A stretch of 64,000 nucleotides of DNA from Isoetes taiwanensis. Its lineage: Eukaryota; Streptophyta; Lycopodiopsida; Isoetales; Isoetaceae. Made by a program: the position numbers and the translations under genes. The notes beneath the pieces were generated by a model, which ran no database searches, was not told where the DNA came from, and saw only the letters and a list, made by a program, of their open reading frames with translations. The DNA lies in NCBI GenBank assembly GCA_021234155.1, contig JAJEKV010000036.1, forward strand, positions 13,717,426-13,781,425, given 5' to 3'. Shown here in pieces: positions 11,501-23,770 of this stretch. How positions within the stretch are numbered: position 1 is the stretch's first letter; each line of letters starts with the position of its first letter.

Positions 11501-11810
11501 CTACATAACATGTTAGTTAAAAATATATATTGCACCTTTTATGGAAATCACTGCTTTTTGGAGTATTAAATATGTTCATTGATATGCATCAAATACCAAA
11601 CGTGTATGTCTCCCATACTAAACTCACTACCTCATGTATAAGACCATATTACCAAGTACAATTCTTAATTTAACCAATCAAATATATGCGGTTGAGTAAA
11701 GTTTGCATTTCAAATTTCTTGAGAATGAGGGTTCATTATGGGCACCCTCCAATCAGTTATACTGCGGCTCAATCAAATATATAATGTGATTGATGCTCTT
11801 CCTCTCAACC

Positions 11811-12850
11811 CCATTCTGCACTCATGACCGCATGAAACCAACAACAAAGCTCATAGATAGGCTTCTCATTCATCCTCAACAGATTTCTACACGAGGATTG
11901 CTGGATAGTCAGCATTACTACGCTAACTACCCTACTCCAAAAAAAAATAAAGGAAAATCCAATTATATCATTTTGGACCCCAAAAATAAATATACTAATA
12001 GATGAGGATTGAGGTATCACAAAGCGACACGATTAAAACCTCTCGGGCCTTTCTGCCTCGAGGAAAAACCCTAGTGATAAGCCTTCGCAAGGGCTTAGAC
12101 AAACGTATATAGAACTCCCCAAAACCCCATGGAGTAGAAGTCAAATGGATGAGCCGCCAACCCCAGCACTGCAGACATCACCAACACAACAAATCCAGAA
12201 ACATACTCAGAGAATAGCATCACCCAAAGGCGGAAAGCATCACCCACCGGGTGGAAAACATGAAAAATGTAACTTGTACAAAATATAATAAAACAAAGAA
12301 AGGGGGGGGAGGTGTCTGTAAAGAGAATAAGGTAATCACAGAGAAGAGTAGCGCCGGCGAAACGCCGGCGAAGAATTCCGCACAGTAGCAACAACCGAAG
12401 AACGCCTGTAACGAGATAGCGATGCATGCGACGATGTAATAGATATTACCGTTTGGAGCAAGAATGCCATTTCGCTTACGCCGAATCGACAACATTCTCA
12501 GACCGCTACCGCATGAAACCAACAGCTCAATACTCAAAGACTTCCTTAACAAACCAGGATCGCAGGGACGAAGGCCACAAGGATGAAGCAGCGCCTGAAG
12601 ACAGAAAACAACGCCTACCTGGCCAAAACTGAAAAGAAGAAGCCCTCCCTCACTCGAAACAATTCAAAAGAGAATAAGGTATCAGCTGAGAGAAGAGGAA
12701 GCTACTGGCGAAAACGTCATGAAGAATTCCGCGAATAAGTAGCAAACGCTTCAACCGAAGAACGTTCAACGCATGCCATGCATGCATGCACGCGATGCAA
12801 TGCATGCACTGCCTTGAGTTAAGAATGCCGCATTTCTACGCCAATCACTC
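11811..12850 (-). mobile_element. second locus of the hairpin-array family
   Basis: The minus strand reads the same succession of words as the 39-43 kb units: agggcttcttctt loop, ccttattctcttt, atgttttccacccggtgggtgatgc, taagccc..gcgaaggcttatcactagggttttt, gatataattggattttccttt, gaatgagaagcctatctat. Head sequence (cgcatgaaaccaaca) occurs at about 11830 and again at about 12511, so at least two truncated units are in tandem. A perfect hairpin, GCCGGCG ttt CGCCGGC, lies at about 12354-12371. ORFs seen on either strand here cross these hairpins and are not credible genes. Confidence 0.7.
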
Positions 12851-13296
12851 ATATTAACTTATGTTCTCCAACCATTGGTTTTACATAACAGATTTGTGCC
12901 ATCACAAATGCATAAATTCAAAAACAACACAATTAATAATATATGCTAGTAAGCAACTCAACATAACTACATCTATTAACTTCCGCAAAAAAAAACAACA
13001 CTTAGATTTGGAACACAATTTCAACTATAACTATTGTTGCCTCTATATTGCAAAAGCAAAATTTCTGGCTGTGCTGCTAAGCCCAAGCAATGTCTGACCA
13101 TTGAATCATTTTGCAGGTATGAAATAAATAAAACAATAGTCGCTTTGAGATTTCTACACAATGATTCATTATCTTTTGTCAATGGATCTTTAAAGGCTTG
13201 GCTTATATAACCCTTGCCCTCCAAACCACATTGTTTACTCCACCAAAAACAACCATCGCCTAAATTAGCCAAAAGAACGCCGCACCATAACTAGTG

Positions 13297-14750
13297 TAAC
13301 TTATGATTAGGGAATTAATGTCTAAATGTATAATTAAGTTAATTAATGCTTTGGGAGGCTACCACCGCCTAAATCGACACAAAGATGGGGAAATTCCAAT
13401 TTGGGTCATCAACTTGACCCCCATTCCCTAATTGACCTCAAAATCTACCAAGAGGAGCAAAGAAATGAGCTACCACTCCTTGCCGAGCCTAATTTACTCC
13501 TCAGGTGACCAAGATCGAGCCAAGTCCAAGGAGGATGGAGATAACAACGAGCAATGGATCTAGCAGAACTCAGTGGTGTGGTTAGTATAGCTTGATGTTC
13601 TAGGACTGTTCTCGCTGGGCCCTTTGCTGGTGTTCCATTTCTTCCGTTTCCTTCACAGAAGCTTTTAATTGTAGAACTAACCTTGATTGCAAAGGTGAGC
13701 TCTCTTTATCTCCTCATCTGATACTTGCTCATGAATGATGGATTGATAGGTCTTTTGCATGAGTATTACTCTTGAAACAGGGAATTATGGCTGGTAGACC
13801 TCCGGCCATGTGTGTAGTAGGTATGCTCCTTGTGTAGATCCCCTCGTATTTCCCATTAGTTATACCGTGTACGGTGAGATCGGACTGGTCATAGATGCTA
13901 TGGAATGGCTTAACACCGCAGAAGGGACGCGCTAGTGGTGAAGCTGGTGGGGTCTTGCACATGAGCATAAAAGGCTCCCCAGACTCCTACAAAGGGCTAG
14001 GCCCTATAGCCTGGCCACGAGGTGGCCTGCATGGTCCGGGACACTGGTGTGTAGGGTGTGACCCGTATAGCACCATGCACTTTGAGTAGATTTAGGTGAG
14101 GTGCCTGCACGGATGCTGGGTCAGCTGATGCGTGCACGTATTCTCTAGCTCACCCATGGAACCATCAGCGATCTTGAAGGGGACACTTCCGACTCAGCTT
14201 CGGGTTTACTGTGGCCTCATGAACCCCGAGTAGGCTCAAGGGTGATACCTTGAGTTCAAGGTTCTATATATAGCGATGCTACAGTATGAATCTAATTCCA
14301 TCCGCAAAGTGCAATGTGAGGGGCGGATGGAGTGGACAACCCTAGCCGATAAAATTTATGCCCAACGCCGTGTTATACCTTTGCCCGCTGGATCTCGAGA
14401 TCGAGCCACGTACCCATCCTCACAGAGTCCAACCTGGGTAGAACCCGGGTTTGGGATAAAGTTTCCTCAGGACTGTATTTACATTCTGCCGCTAGTATTT
14501 GATGTACGCCACCCTCGCGTGGTGGTTATTTATATATGATTTATGTGTGTGCTAACATGTATTCACGCTCGGGCTTACTTCCTAGAGTCCTTCCAATCGG
14601 CTAGCGCAATCGGCGACACCAGACCTTCACCTCTGCCCTTACCTTTAAGGCCCTGATCTGAGGGGTTCCCCGGCCATGGCGGATGGTCGCCATGGAGGGG
14701 AAAGTCCTCAGATGTGGTACTACGGGGTCAGATATCTCGTGAGCGCCAAA
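13297..14750 (+). repeat. gypsy-1 5' LTR, part 2
   Basis: Collinear with 24598-26056: aacttatgattagggaattaatgtct, ttccaatttgggtcatcaacttgac, atggatctagcag, gctcatgaatgatggattgatagg, gaggggcggatggagtggacaaccctag. It ends ...gagcgccaaa, just before the primer site. Numerous small indels separate the copies. The ORFs on both strands in this stretch are LTR shadows. Confidence 0.85.
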
Positions 14751-14768
14751 GGGTATCGTGAGCATGGT
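14751..14768 (+). other. gypsy-1 primer-binding site (initiator tRNA-Met type)
   Basis: GGGTATCGTGAGCATGG directly follows the 5' LTR end and resembles the usual plant Gypsy/Copia site TGGTATCAGAGC, complementary to the 3' end of initiator tRNA-Met, with a few changes. Confidence 0.65.
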
Positions 14769-17700
14769 TTTCGGGGAAGCCAAACCATCAAGATCGGCTA
14801 CATACTAACCTCAGATCAAGTAGTTAGAACTTTGGAGTAGTATGAGATTTGGGTGGTGTAGTAGATGCCATCATGATTAATTCAACGTGGTTTAAGTATA
14901 CATTGGATGTGTACTCCTATGGCTAAACCCTAACCCCAAGTGGGCGTGGCACTGGGTGTAGCCGCTAAGGTGGCGAGGGTGAGGGTAGGGTCTCACCACG
15001 CCTCTAATAATATTAAAAAAAAAAAAACCCCAACCCTGCTGGGTGGGGTACCCGTGACGCCTGGGCTACTGCAATAGGTCGGTGTAGGGGTGCTCACGCT
15101 CTAAAAAACGCCAAGCTCGCTTCGCCATTTTTAGGTAAAAATTTAAATTTAGGTCAAGGGTAATATTTTTCCTTATTTCCCTTAACGCTGGTTGTTTCCC
15201 CGAGTTCGCTTCTAGCCGCCATATAGTCAGCCGTAACTCCTCAAGCCTTCTTCCGCCATAGCCCATTCTCATTTGCAACCTCATCTCTCTTATTCACCCT
15301 AAGTTTCCACCTCACCACTTATTAAAGATGGAGGAAGCCAAGAAGTGTACGTTTCACGCTTCCGGCTATTCTAGATGCTCCATAGCTTTCTCCGGGATGG
15401 GTCAACTTTGCCATCAAACGCCGGGGTAAAATGGAAGCCAAAACCGAGGAGCGTTGGAACACTTTGGCGGCCGCTTTTATGAAGGGTCTAGATACCATAT
15501 CCGCTTCTTCCGCTATAACGAAAGTGCTTTGTATATAAGCTTAATGCCATGCTGGGAATCCTACACCGTAATTGAGGAAGCAGATGGCGCCCAAAGATTA
15601 TACACGATTTGTCCACCGTGAAGGGGATGAGCAGGTCGGGTTTAGGCCATACGTGACGCAGTCTATAAATATCCTTCAAATGGCACAAGCAAATGCAAGG
15701 GTACTGCTATCTTGAGATGGATGTGTCTCTTCAATGGTGGGTCCTACACTATCCCATCTTTTCAGATGCAGGAGTGGTTCCAACGGGGACATCCGGGAAG
15801 CCGAACACCCCATTTTTCACCGACGGGGCCACGGCCGAATCGTAGATATGCAGCCAATCCCCACTCAGACATTTCCCCGAGCTTAAAATGCGCAATGTGA
15901 CACCGGGATAGCCGTGGAAAAACGAAAGGTGAGGAGCAGTAACACTCCCGCCAAGTTAAATCAATGCAGGGCAAATTTCACGGTAAGAGAAGAGGCCGCT
16001 AAGCTTCGTGGAAGATAATTCTCCATGCACAAAGAAGTGGAACAGAGCAAGCCCTCAAAAAGAATGCAAGATAACGCTGAGCTTATAGCTAGGGAAGCAA
16101 ATGTATGCAGTTAAGGAGCCGCTTTAGGAACAAGATCGTAAACGATAACGCCAAGATCCCCCACCAATGATCCTTTCATCACGAAAAGTTTTAAAGAGCA
16201 CGGCCCATAAGTCCCAGGACGGAAGGGATCAACTTAAGGCTGAGGTGGTGTCACTAAGGCCTCAGGGACGTCCTACGGATGGCATCATCCTAAAGGCGGG
16301 ACATCCACGGATGAATGGGGAAAACTATTCGGGCGCGCGGCAAAGAGAAAGCATTGGTTCAAAGTGGTACTAGTTAATCTCAAGGAAATACTAAGTACCG
16401 TAAGTTCATCGATTTTCTGCTATGCAAACTTCCTTTCAACGCCCTCGTCCGGAAATTGCCCAAGAATATAAGACCGATTTACGGTTTTCAAATGCATGCA
16501 ATTTTGCACTTCAGAAGCGGCCAAGCTTATCTGGGTGGCCCTCTTAGGGGGCGCTTAATCTATGCGCCCATTCATGCCAAACGTGTCACTATAATGCCGA
16601 AGGACCTTCAGCTACACGCGGATCCGAGGGAACGGCCGTGAGAATGTTAAGTTGTAATATGGATGTACTCTTTTTATATATTAATATATAACTAAGTTCA
16701 AGTTTTCCCATCTTAGTATAATGATTAAATCTCTCCTCTTGTTATTGTTATCTAAAGTTCAATGAGGCAATCGTAATAATCATAATAATGGAAATGAAAA
16801 AATAATAATAAATAAATAAAATAATAATAATAATTAGTCGCCTCGAACTCGGCGTGAGTATTTAAAAAGTCATATTCACTTAGGGTTTGTCATTTCTTCG
16901 GGCCATCCTTCTTGTTTTCGGCTCCTCCTTTGTCGTCTCCTCCTCCTCATGGATTATGAAGGCCATTTAGCCCGGTAAATGGGAGGCGAGAAGTGGGATC
17001 CTCAGTCCCTACTCCTTTTTAGATCCTCTCTGCGATTGCAGGGTTGATCTTTCGACAACATGTGGGCACACCCCCGATTATGATGCCTTCCTTGAGTTTT
17101 TACAATGAGGAAACTTATCCAGTGGTGAGAACTTTTAACCGCCTCAACCCTATCTCCACAAGGATATTCTATCGCAGATGTTTGGAGATGACCGCCATGG
17201 CGGTATGAGATTCTTAGGGGCATTGTGGGGCGTGCTAAGCCGCGCCCCATTCGTGACCTCGGCACCAGCGAGCTGTACTTTGGGGCCCGGTTTGCCCTGG
17301 CCCTTATCATGGATAGTATGTTGGCCAGTCGGCCACGGCCTTAGAGCAAGCCAAGTCCCCACTTCCTCCGGATCCTGAAGAGGATGGAACTGATAAACTA
17401 TGCTGATTTTGTAAGATGGAAGCAAACAATTGGCCCCAGAAAAGCCCTTACCCGTGAAAGTAAGGACCAAGCACTTGTCGAAACTGGTTAAGCTTCCTAC
17501 TATAAAGGTTGGAAACCAAGATTACTTGCTGAGCGATATTCAATGGGCATATCAGCTAATACAAAAGAGCGGCTCATCTTTTTATGAGTTGGCCAGAAAT
17601 CTTTGTCAGTCAAGAATGACTTTGTGGATTACTCGGCTTTGATTACTGCAGGAGATACACCATTGCTTAATTATCATCCTCTTGATATTAAGCTCCGGCC

Positions 17701-19180
17701 CCACTCTACCGTCGCTACTATAGTTAATGATCCAGAGTGCTCCTTCCTCGATTCCTGAGTCAGCTTTCCACGCTATGGGCCCACATGTTCCCAATATCAA
17801 TGATGTCGTGGTCAAGATGGAAGATGACCAAACTATTGAAGATTTATGTGATGAAAGCCAGTACGCTAAGGAAGAGAAGGAATTTGATAGAGAGGAGGAA
17901 CTCCATGTAACCGAAGTCCGGAGTTGGTTTCCTTAACCCATCCGGCTGTTGCGGGGTTGAAATGCCATGTTACTCGGTTCTTCTTGTCGGCTTTTACAAG
18001 CAGGCAAGTCCTCTTCTTTGCAAAAGCAATTGCACCTGAAGCAGAGGCGGCTGTATGGGCACTTAGGGCACTTTTCTGACCAGTACCTACCATAAGAAGT
18101 TGGCCAGTAACCTCGAGCAGATCATCCTGGTAAACCGTGATTTGGCCATTGCAGTGTTTGACCATGATATCAGCTCTTGGATGAATTTGAGTCTCCTGGT
18201 TGCAGCGCCATTAGCTACCAATGTTCCTCCAGAGATAGCTTCATCAGCTGCCTCATCAGTTAACCCTAGTGTATTACTTCTGCAGCACCGACCAGAGCCG
18301 GAGTTTGATACCCAAGTACAAGATATTGAAGGGTCGACCTCTTAGTTCTAGAGTCTTATGTAATTTTGATTGGCATTTCCTTTCATGGACCATCACATAA
18401 TCTATGTACCATTTTCTTATATATACTTGTACTTTGAAAAAAAAACCATTGAATTGTCTTTTCCCTTCATTGCTTATCTTTCTTCCTTAGAGTTGGAGTC
18501 TGAGACAATTGTTCAATGTTATATATTCATTCCCACTGCTGCTGGAGACGAGGGACTCAAGAATATGAAGAAAGAATCACCAACCCCGGACAAAGGGACG
18601 ATCCGGGACCTCCAGGATGATTATGGCCAACGGTGACGGGAGTACCTTGTGGGGACGATGATGATTACGAGGTAGCTGAACCTGCGTAACAAGGAAAGCC
18701 CTATGATCCAGCTAAAGGATTGAAGTAGTCAACATTCTCGGAGAACGGCCTTTGAGGACTCCACAGCCAGACTCTTCTTGGCCTTTAACATGGGATTATG
18801 GGACATGACAAGGCATGAGGCTTTTGCCGATGCCAACGATCACTTTGTGGCAGATTTTCTACGCGCTAAGAAGGTTTTTTAATCTCCTTATCATTAGCCC
18901 CACGCTAGACTACCAACCGTCATCATCCAGTTCGGGCTCGCTACAAGGTAGTCGAGAGGCACGAGAGCTCGCGTTACTCTATCTTGTACCCTTTTGCTGA
19001 GCCCTAGGGCCCGGCCCCCCGCTTTGCTATGTTATGTGAGTTGAAGAATTGTCCATGTATAATATCTATCTTTGTTCTTCTATTGTGCTCTCCTATCTAC
19101 TCTCTCTCGTAATACTATAAAAATGATCTTGTTTTAGAGACTTGCCGCCACCGTGAATTTTTTTATATCTTTTTTTTTTT
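14769..19180 (+). pseudogene. gypsy-1 leader and unrecognised 5' internal region
   Basis: More than 4 kb separates the primer site from anything resembling the end of gag. It opens with an A-tract (15014-15027) and a hairpin (CCCCAACCC TGCT GGGTGGGG, 15028-15048). It contains broken ORFs such as 17178-17378, 17430-17642, 17727-17936 (acidic, DDQTIEDLCDES) and 18100-18345. An (AAT)n patch sits at 16798-16835. I do not recognise capsid motifs. The length is greater than a typical Gypsy leader plus gag, so captured host sequence or an additional insertion is possible. Confidence 0.35.
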
Positions 19181-20400
19181 ATGGTCAATATAGACGTGCC
19201 GAACGTGAACGCATACACCCTCGAATGCCCGGGTAGGCTAACACATGAGCAGGAACTTATATTGATGAAGAGGCAATTAGTCGAATTCATGGACTTACGT
19301 GTTAAACGCCAATCCCCACACCATGTGGTGAAGATGGACCGGAGTTACTCGGCATTACCCCAAGTCCACCACTCCCAGCCCACTTGCACCGGAACCCTGG
19401 CCCCCTGACCAGACAAAGGAGGCAACTGCCGTTCAAACGCCATCAGGGGTTCCTCAAGGGATAGTGTCACCTCCTCACAATCAGCCCACTGTGTCATCCG
19501 AATAAAATGCATATCATCCGTGACCATGCAGCCGGGACAAGGAGTACCGTAAGCCGATTTGATACGGCCATAACCAAAGTATATGGAAAAATAGGAACCG
19601 CCTGGGCTTTGATGGGGAAATCTCGGCGGACTCAATGCGGAGTTCGGTTGGATGAGATGAAGGAGTTTGGAAAATCCTATGGTATGACAGAAAAGGATAC
19701 AGAAAGGGTTGCCACCACAAACCTTCTGTGTTGCCGTGGATGGGTGGAAGGCTATGCCGAGCCAAGCATCCGGATGCAAGTGCAAGTTCAAAAAGTTTGC
19801 CAGTTTTTGGTAAAAATTCACGTGCCTGATGCGCACAAATGCCAATGATTCAAACTTTTACGGTTGGAGCAAAGGGTATGTCGATTCAGCCTACACGGAT
19901 GAATTCATGCGCGAGGCTATGTGCGGTATGAATGAAAAGAGGGCGGTACTATATGAAGGGTTGGCCCCCCAATTAAATCCGAATGGTTAAGGCCATCGAC
20001 CCCAAGTCGATTCAGAGAGGAAGAGGCGAGGCTAAGGCATTGAGCCTTGAAGAAGATACGCAAGGCCGCACCAACGCCCAAAGATCCTACTCCCGCCCAC
20101 GCCTGCATACACCTTATAAGGCCGCTTCACCGATCCAGGGCCCTCTCAAGAACCCTAGCGGCCGCCCAGAAAAGAAAGTCACCTTCAAAGACCGGATAAA
20201 CCAAACAATGCCGGAAGGAAGTTCGAACCTCATACCCATTCCCCAAAGAGGCTCGAGAACACTCCGCCCGAAGACAAGGCATGCCGTGTGTATGCGCCCC
20301 GGCACTTCATGCGTAACTGTCCTTATGTCACGCAGACGCCTACCTGGCCATGGTCGACCTCGATTGGGATGACCTCGAAGCCCACGCCACCGTCAAGAGG
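19181..20400 (+). pseudogene. gypsy-1 gag C-terminal region remnant
   Basis: Three broken frames (19181-19408, 19507-19848, 19983-20372) precede the pol domains. The last is very basic and proline/serine-rich (RSYSRPRLHTPYKAASP..., KKVTFKDR), as expected near a nucleocapsid. No CCHC zinc knuckle was found. The assignment rests mainly on position upstream of reverse transcriptase. Confidence 0.35.
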
Positions 20401-20959
20401 AGGCTCCCCAATACATTCACTGTGAGTCTCATATCCTTGCAGCCATTGAAACCCAAGAATGCGTAAAGTCACCGCCGTTATTTCCACCATAGGTCTAGTA
20501 GACAAGAAACCTTTCATAATTGATGCATGTGTAGTACACATAATTTTCTTCTCCTAGAATAGCCAGGGTATTGCAAAGCCTTGAGACTTTGAGATCTCGA
20601 CGGGCTCGTGGACCTCCAGCTGGTAAGATCGTGACATACCATGGCCGCCGATTAACCTTAAAATGTTGCCAAGTGCACCAGGTTGCATTGGGTGCCGAAT
20701 TAATGGATATAGGCAAGTATGATCCGATTGTTGGTATGGAATTCTCGGCATCCGCAAAGGCCAACATAGATCGCGAGAAACGAGAGGTTACCTTCAACGC
20801 AGCCTAATGGAGCCCGGGGCGGACTATAAAATGTGACTCCTTAAACCCCATTATGGTCTATGACCATCGTGCAGTTAAATAAGGCTATTCGTAAGGATAA
20901 GTTGCTTTGCATTATCGGACTTGCATCCATTGAGTCGATGCTAAACACAAGCAAGTAAT

Positions 20960-21740
20960 TGATACATTGCCAGAGGGCATTGCTAAACTTCTCCCAGAAT
21001 TTAGCCATCTTTTCCGTGATGAGATCCGTAAACTTCCTCCTTTTTAGAGGAGTAGAATGTGAAATAGCCTTAGAACCGTGTACTAAGCCTACCAAGAAGG
21101 CCCCGCACCGTATGAGTTCCCCTGAATTGGCAGGAGCTTAAAAAGCAACTCCGTGAGTTATTAAACCTAGGTTTCATTGGTCCTAGTGTTTCACCTTTGG
21201 CGCCCTATCCTTTTGTTAAGAAGAAGGATAGCTCCTTTGAGGATGTGTATTGATTATCTATACTCAACAAGCATACCATCAAAAAATCGCTATGCTTTGC
21301 CTAGGCGATGATCTAATGGACCAATTGCAAAGGGCCAAGTATTTCTCAAAGATTGATTTACGCCCGGATATCATCAAATACGGATTAAGGAGGAGGACAT
21401 CCATAAATATGCTTTTCGTGACTAGATATGGGCATTATGAATTTACCGGCCATGCCTTTTGGATTAACTAATGCCCCCGCAACTTTTATGCGTTAATGAA
21501 TGATGTCTTCCGCCAATACTTGGATGATTTTGTTGTTATTTTCTTTTAACGACATTCTCATCTATAGTAAAACACTAGAGGAGCATGAGAAACATCTTCG
21601 CTTGGGCCCTACTGAAGTTAAGACGCCATCAGCTCTTTGCGAAGTTCTCGGCGCAAGTTTGCCACCCAAAGGTGGACTATTTAGGCCATGTTATTTCTAC
21701 CAAGGAAAGATAAAGGCCAAGGATTGGCCTACCCCGTAAT
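20960..21740 (+). pseudogene. gypsy-1 reverse transcriptase remnant
   Basis: Recognisable Ty3/Gypsy RT pieces appear in order but in different frames: a [16 protein letters not shown]-like segment with [10 protein letters not shown] (about 21137-21232), FGLTNAPATF (about 21453-21490), FRQYLDD (about 21509-21530) and FNDILIYSKTLEEHEKHL (about 21543-21600). The last corresponds to the active-site box, with N in place of the first aspartate. Several stop codons and frameshifts are present, so it is inactive. In an intact element it would copy the RNA genome into DNA. Confidence 0.8.
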
Positions 21741-21847
21741 GTGTCGAGGTCCAAGTTTCTTGGGATTGGCAGGATATTACCGGAAATTTGTAAGGATTTT
21801 GGCATAAGATTGCAACACCTCTTACCGATCTTACAAAGCATGAGAAG

Positions 21848-22310
21848 GTGAAGGATTGGATTGAGCATTGGAAAACGAAGGTCCGTAGAAGTTTTAAGCT
21901 TAAGGATGCTTTAACGCAGCCACTGGCCCCTCACATTACCGATCCCCAAAAGGATAAACTAGTAGCAACGGATGCCAAGAAGATTGTTACCGGTGGAGTC
22001 CTAATGCGGAGGGGAGGGTTATTGCATACGCATTCAAAGAAAATGAACGAGGATCTAATAGCGATACCCCACCCATGATTAGGGAGTTGTTAGTCGTTGT
22101 CCGCGCACATGATATGGAGACACTACCTTCTTGGTAGAAGATTTCAACTTGATACAGATCATCAGAGTCTCCGTTATCTATCCACCCAGCCAAATCTCAA
22201 CCTCCGTCAGAGAAGATGGATGGAATTTTTGGAGGAGTATGATTTTGAGATTATGTATATATAAGCCTGGGAAACATAATGTGGTTGCCGATGCGTTGTC
22301 ACGCCATCCT
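21848..22310 (+). pseudogene. gypsy-1 RNase H remnant
   Basis: Pieces of Gypsy RNase H are visible: VATDAKKIVTGGVLMRRGG (about 21965-22017, equivalent of the TDAS..GVGAVL box), ELLVVVRAHDME (about 22083), and after frameshifts the closing KPGKHNVVADALSRHP (22264-22311). The latter box is strongly conserved at the RNase H to integrase transition in chromoviruses. Confidence 0.8.
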
Positions 22311-22311
22311 C

Positions 22312-23360
22312 TCCTAACGCGAACCCATTGTAACGCAATTTCCACGCTCACCAGTGAGTTTGGGAAGCGGATAGAGCAGACCTTAGCCACAGATCCCGAG
22401 TTCCATGATGTTTGGGATAGTTTGAATAAGGAGGCACGCACTGATAAGGAACGTGAAGCTTTCCGTTCATATAAGAAAGAGGGTAATTTCTTATACCACA
22501 AAGATAAGTTATGTGCACCTGAAACTTCAGGAGTACGTAAGCTCATTCTGCATGACACACACAACAGCCCTATAGCGGGACATGCAAGTTTCATGAAAAC
22601 CTATTTCAAGATCCGCTCCAGTTATTTCTGGCCTTCTATGAAGAAGGATATTGCCAGGTATATTAAAAGGTCGTGTGGCAAAGCAAACCATATCGAAAGC
22701 AGTTGCGGATCCCGGGGGAATTGCAACATTTAGACGTGCCCAATGCCAAATGGGAAGTGATAACCACTCTCTGTGGTTATGACGCATTGATGGTAGTGGT
22801 CGACAAATTATCGAAGATGGCTCATTTCTTGCCATGTCGCACTACGGATACAAATTTTTTCGACATCGCTTTTGCTCACAAAGGAGATCTTCAGATTGCA
22901 TGGAATGCCACGAAGTTATAGTATCCCACGTGGACCCCAAGTTTGTAAGTGCATTCGAAAGATTTCTTCACCACCATCCAAACCAAGCTTGCTATGAGTA
23001 CGGCATATCATCCCCTATTTATGGTCGATTTAACGCATAAATCGCATTATAGAAGATATGCTACTGAGTTATGTGTGGAGTAAGCAATCACAATGGCTGA
23101 CTATATTTACTTTGGTTGAATTTGCATATAATAGCATGAAACGTAAGTCCTCCGTAACGTCTCCCTTCATGATAAATTATGGTTATCAATGCCTTACTCT
23201 AGACACATGGCATAATCCCGCTTTCCAAGGTAGAGGTTTCTCAAAAACTCCTCTTGAAATGCAAGCTTTGGTTGAAGAAGTTCGCGACATTACTTGCCGG
23301 CAAAGACGCAGCCGTCGTAAGAGTGTCGCAGATAAGCATAGAACCCCACGAAGTCTTTCA
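22312..23360 (+). pseudogene. gypsy-1 integrase remnant
   Basis: The zinc-binding N-terminus is partly intact (H..H in LHDTHNSPIAGHASFMK, then SYFWPSMKKDIARYI), but the final cysteine pair is damaged. The catalytic core shows GYDALMVVVDKLSKMAHFLP (about 22775-22835). The segment that should carry the first catalytic aspartate is replaced, and the core ends in frameshifts. The region with VEFAYNS and a YGYQ word (about 23115-23190) fits the end of the core. Confidence 0.8.
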
Positions 23361-23659
23361 GTAATTTAATCAGGCTTTGGCTCAAGATCAAGGTCAAAAA
23401 AGCCAAACTTAAGATTGGTAATCGCGAAGAAACCGGCACCCGATATCGGGCCGCTCAAAATCATTGAACGGTTGGAGAACGTGCATATCGCTTGGATTTG
23501 CCACCTCTTTGAAGATCCACAAGGTCTTTCACGTGAGTCTTCAAACAACAACACCCCCTGATCCGCAGGAGGTTTTGGATACCCCAACCCTCCTAGAAAT
23601 GACAGAGGAGCAGCCGGAGATAGTGCCCAAGCTCTTCTTGATCGAGCTTATAAACAAAC

Positions 23660-23770
23660 CGTAAGGACTCAAATGTTGCAATACTTGGTTAAGTGGAAAC
23701 ACTTACCGCTTGAGGATGCTACCGGGTGATGAAGATAGACCTTGAGAAGCACTATCCGTTTTCATGCGGG
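23660..23770 (+). pseudogene. gypsy-1 chromodomain remnant
   Basis: QYLVKWKHLPLEDATG (about 23680-23727) is the central strand and turn of a chromodomain. In chromoviruses it lies at the integrase C-terminus and is thought to direct integration to particular chromatin. Stops follow immediately (gggtgatga). Confidence 0.75.

Larger units (their letters stand above)
6830..13294 (+). mobile_element. 6.46-kb insertion splitting the gypsy-1 5' LTR (Helitron- or CACTA-like ends)
   Basis: The undisturbed 3' LTR reads aaggataa-taacttatg. Here it reads aaggataa, then TCAACTTTG..., ending ...CATAACTAG, then tgtaacttatg. A TC start, a CTAG end and insertion between A and T match Helitron rules, but I see no convincing GC hairpin just before CTAG. 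Alternatively the right end read backwards is CACTAGTTATGG, which resembles a CACTA terminus, but the left end is CAACT and no 3-bp duplication is clear. No transposase or helicase was recognised inside. It carries an unidentified ORF, a possible exon, tandem repeats and a copy of the hairpin family. Confidence 0.5.

Noticed and set aside
12095-12632. Minus-strand ORFs of about 110 codons and a + strand ORF
   Set aside because: They overlap the hairpin-family element and run through its stems. Corresponding ORFs in other copies differ in frame.
13729-14539. ORFs on both strands in this stretch
   Set aside because: They lie wholly inside the gypsy-1 5' LTR, and the sister LTR does not keep the frames.
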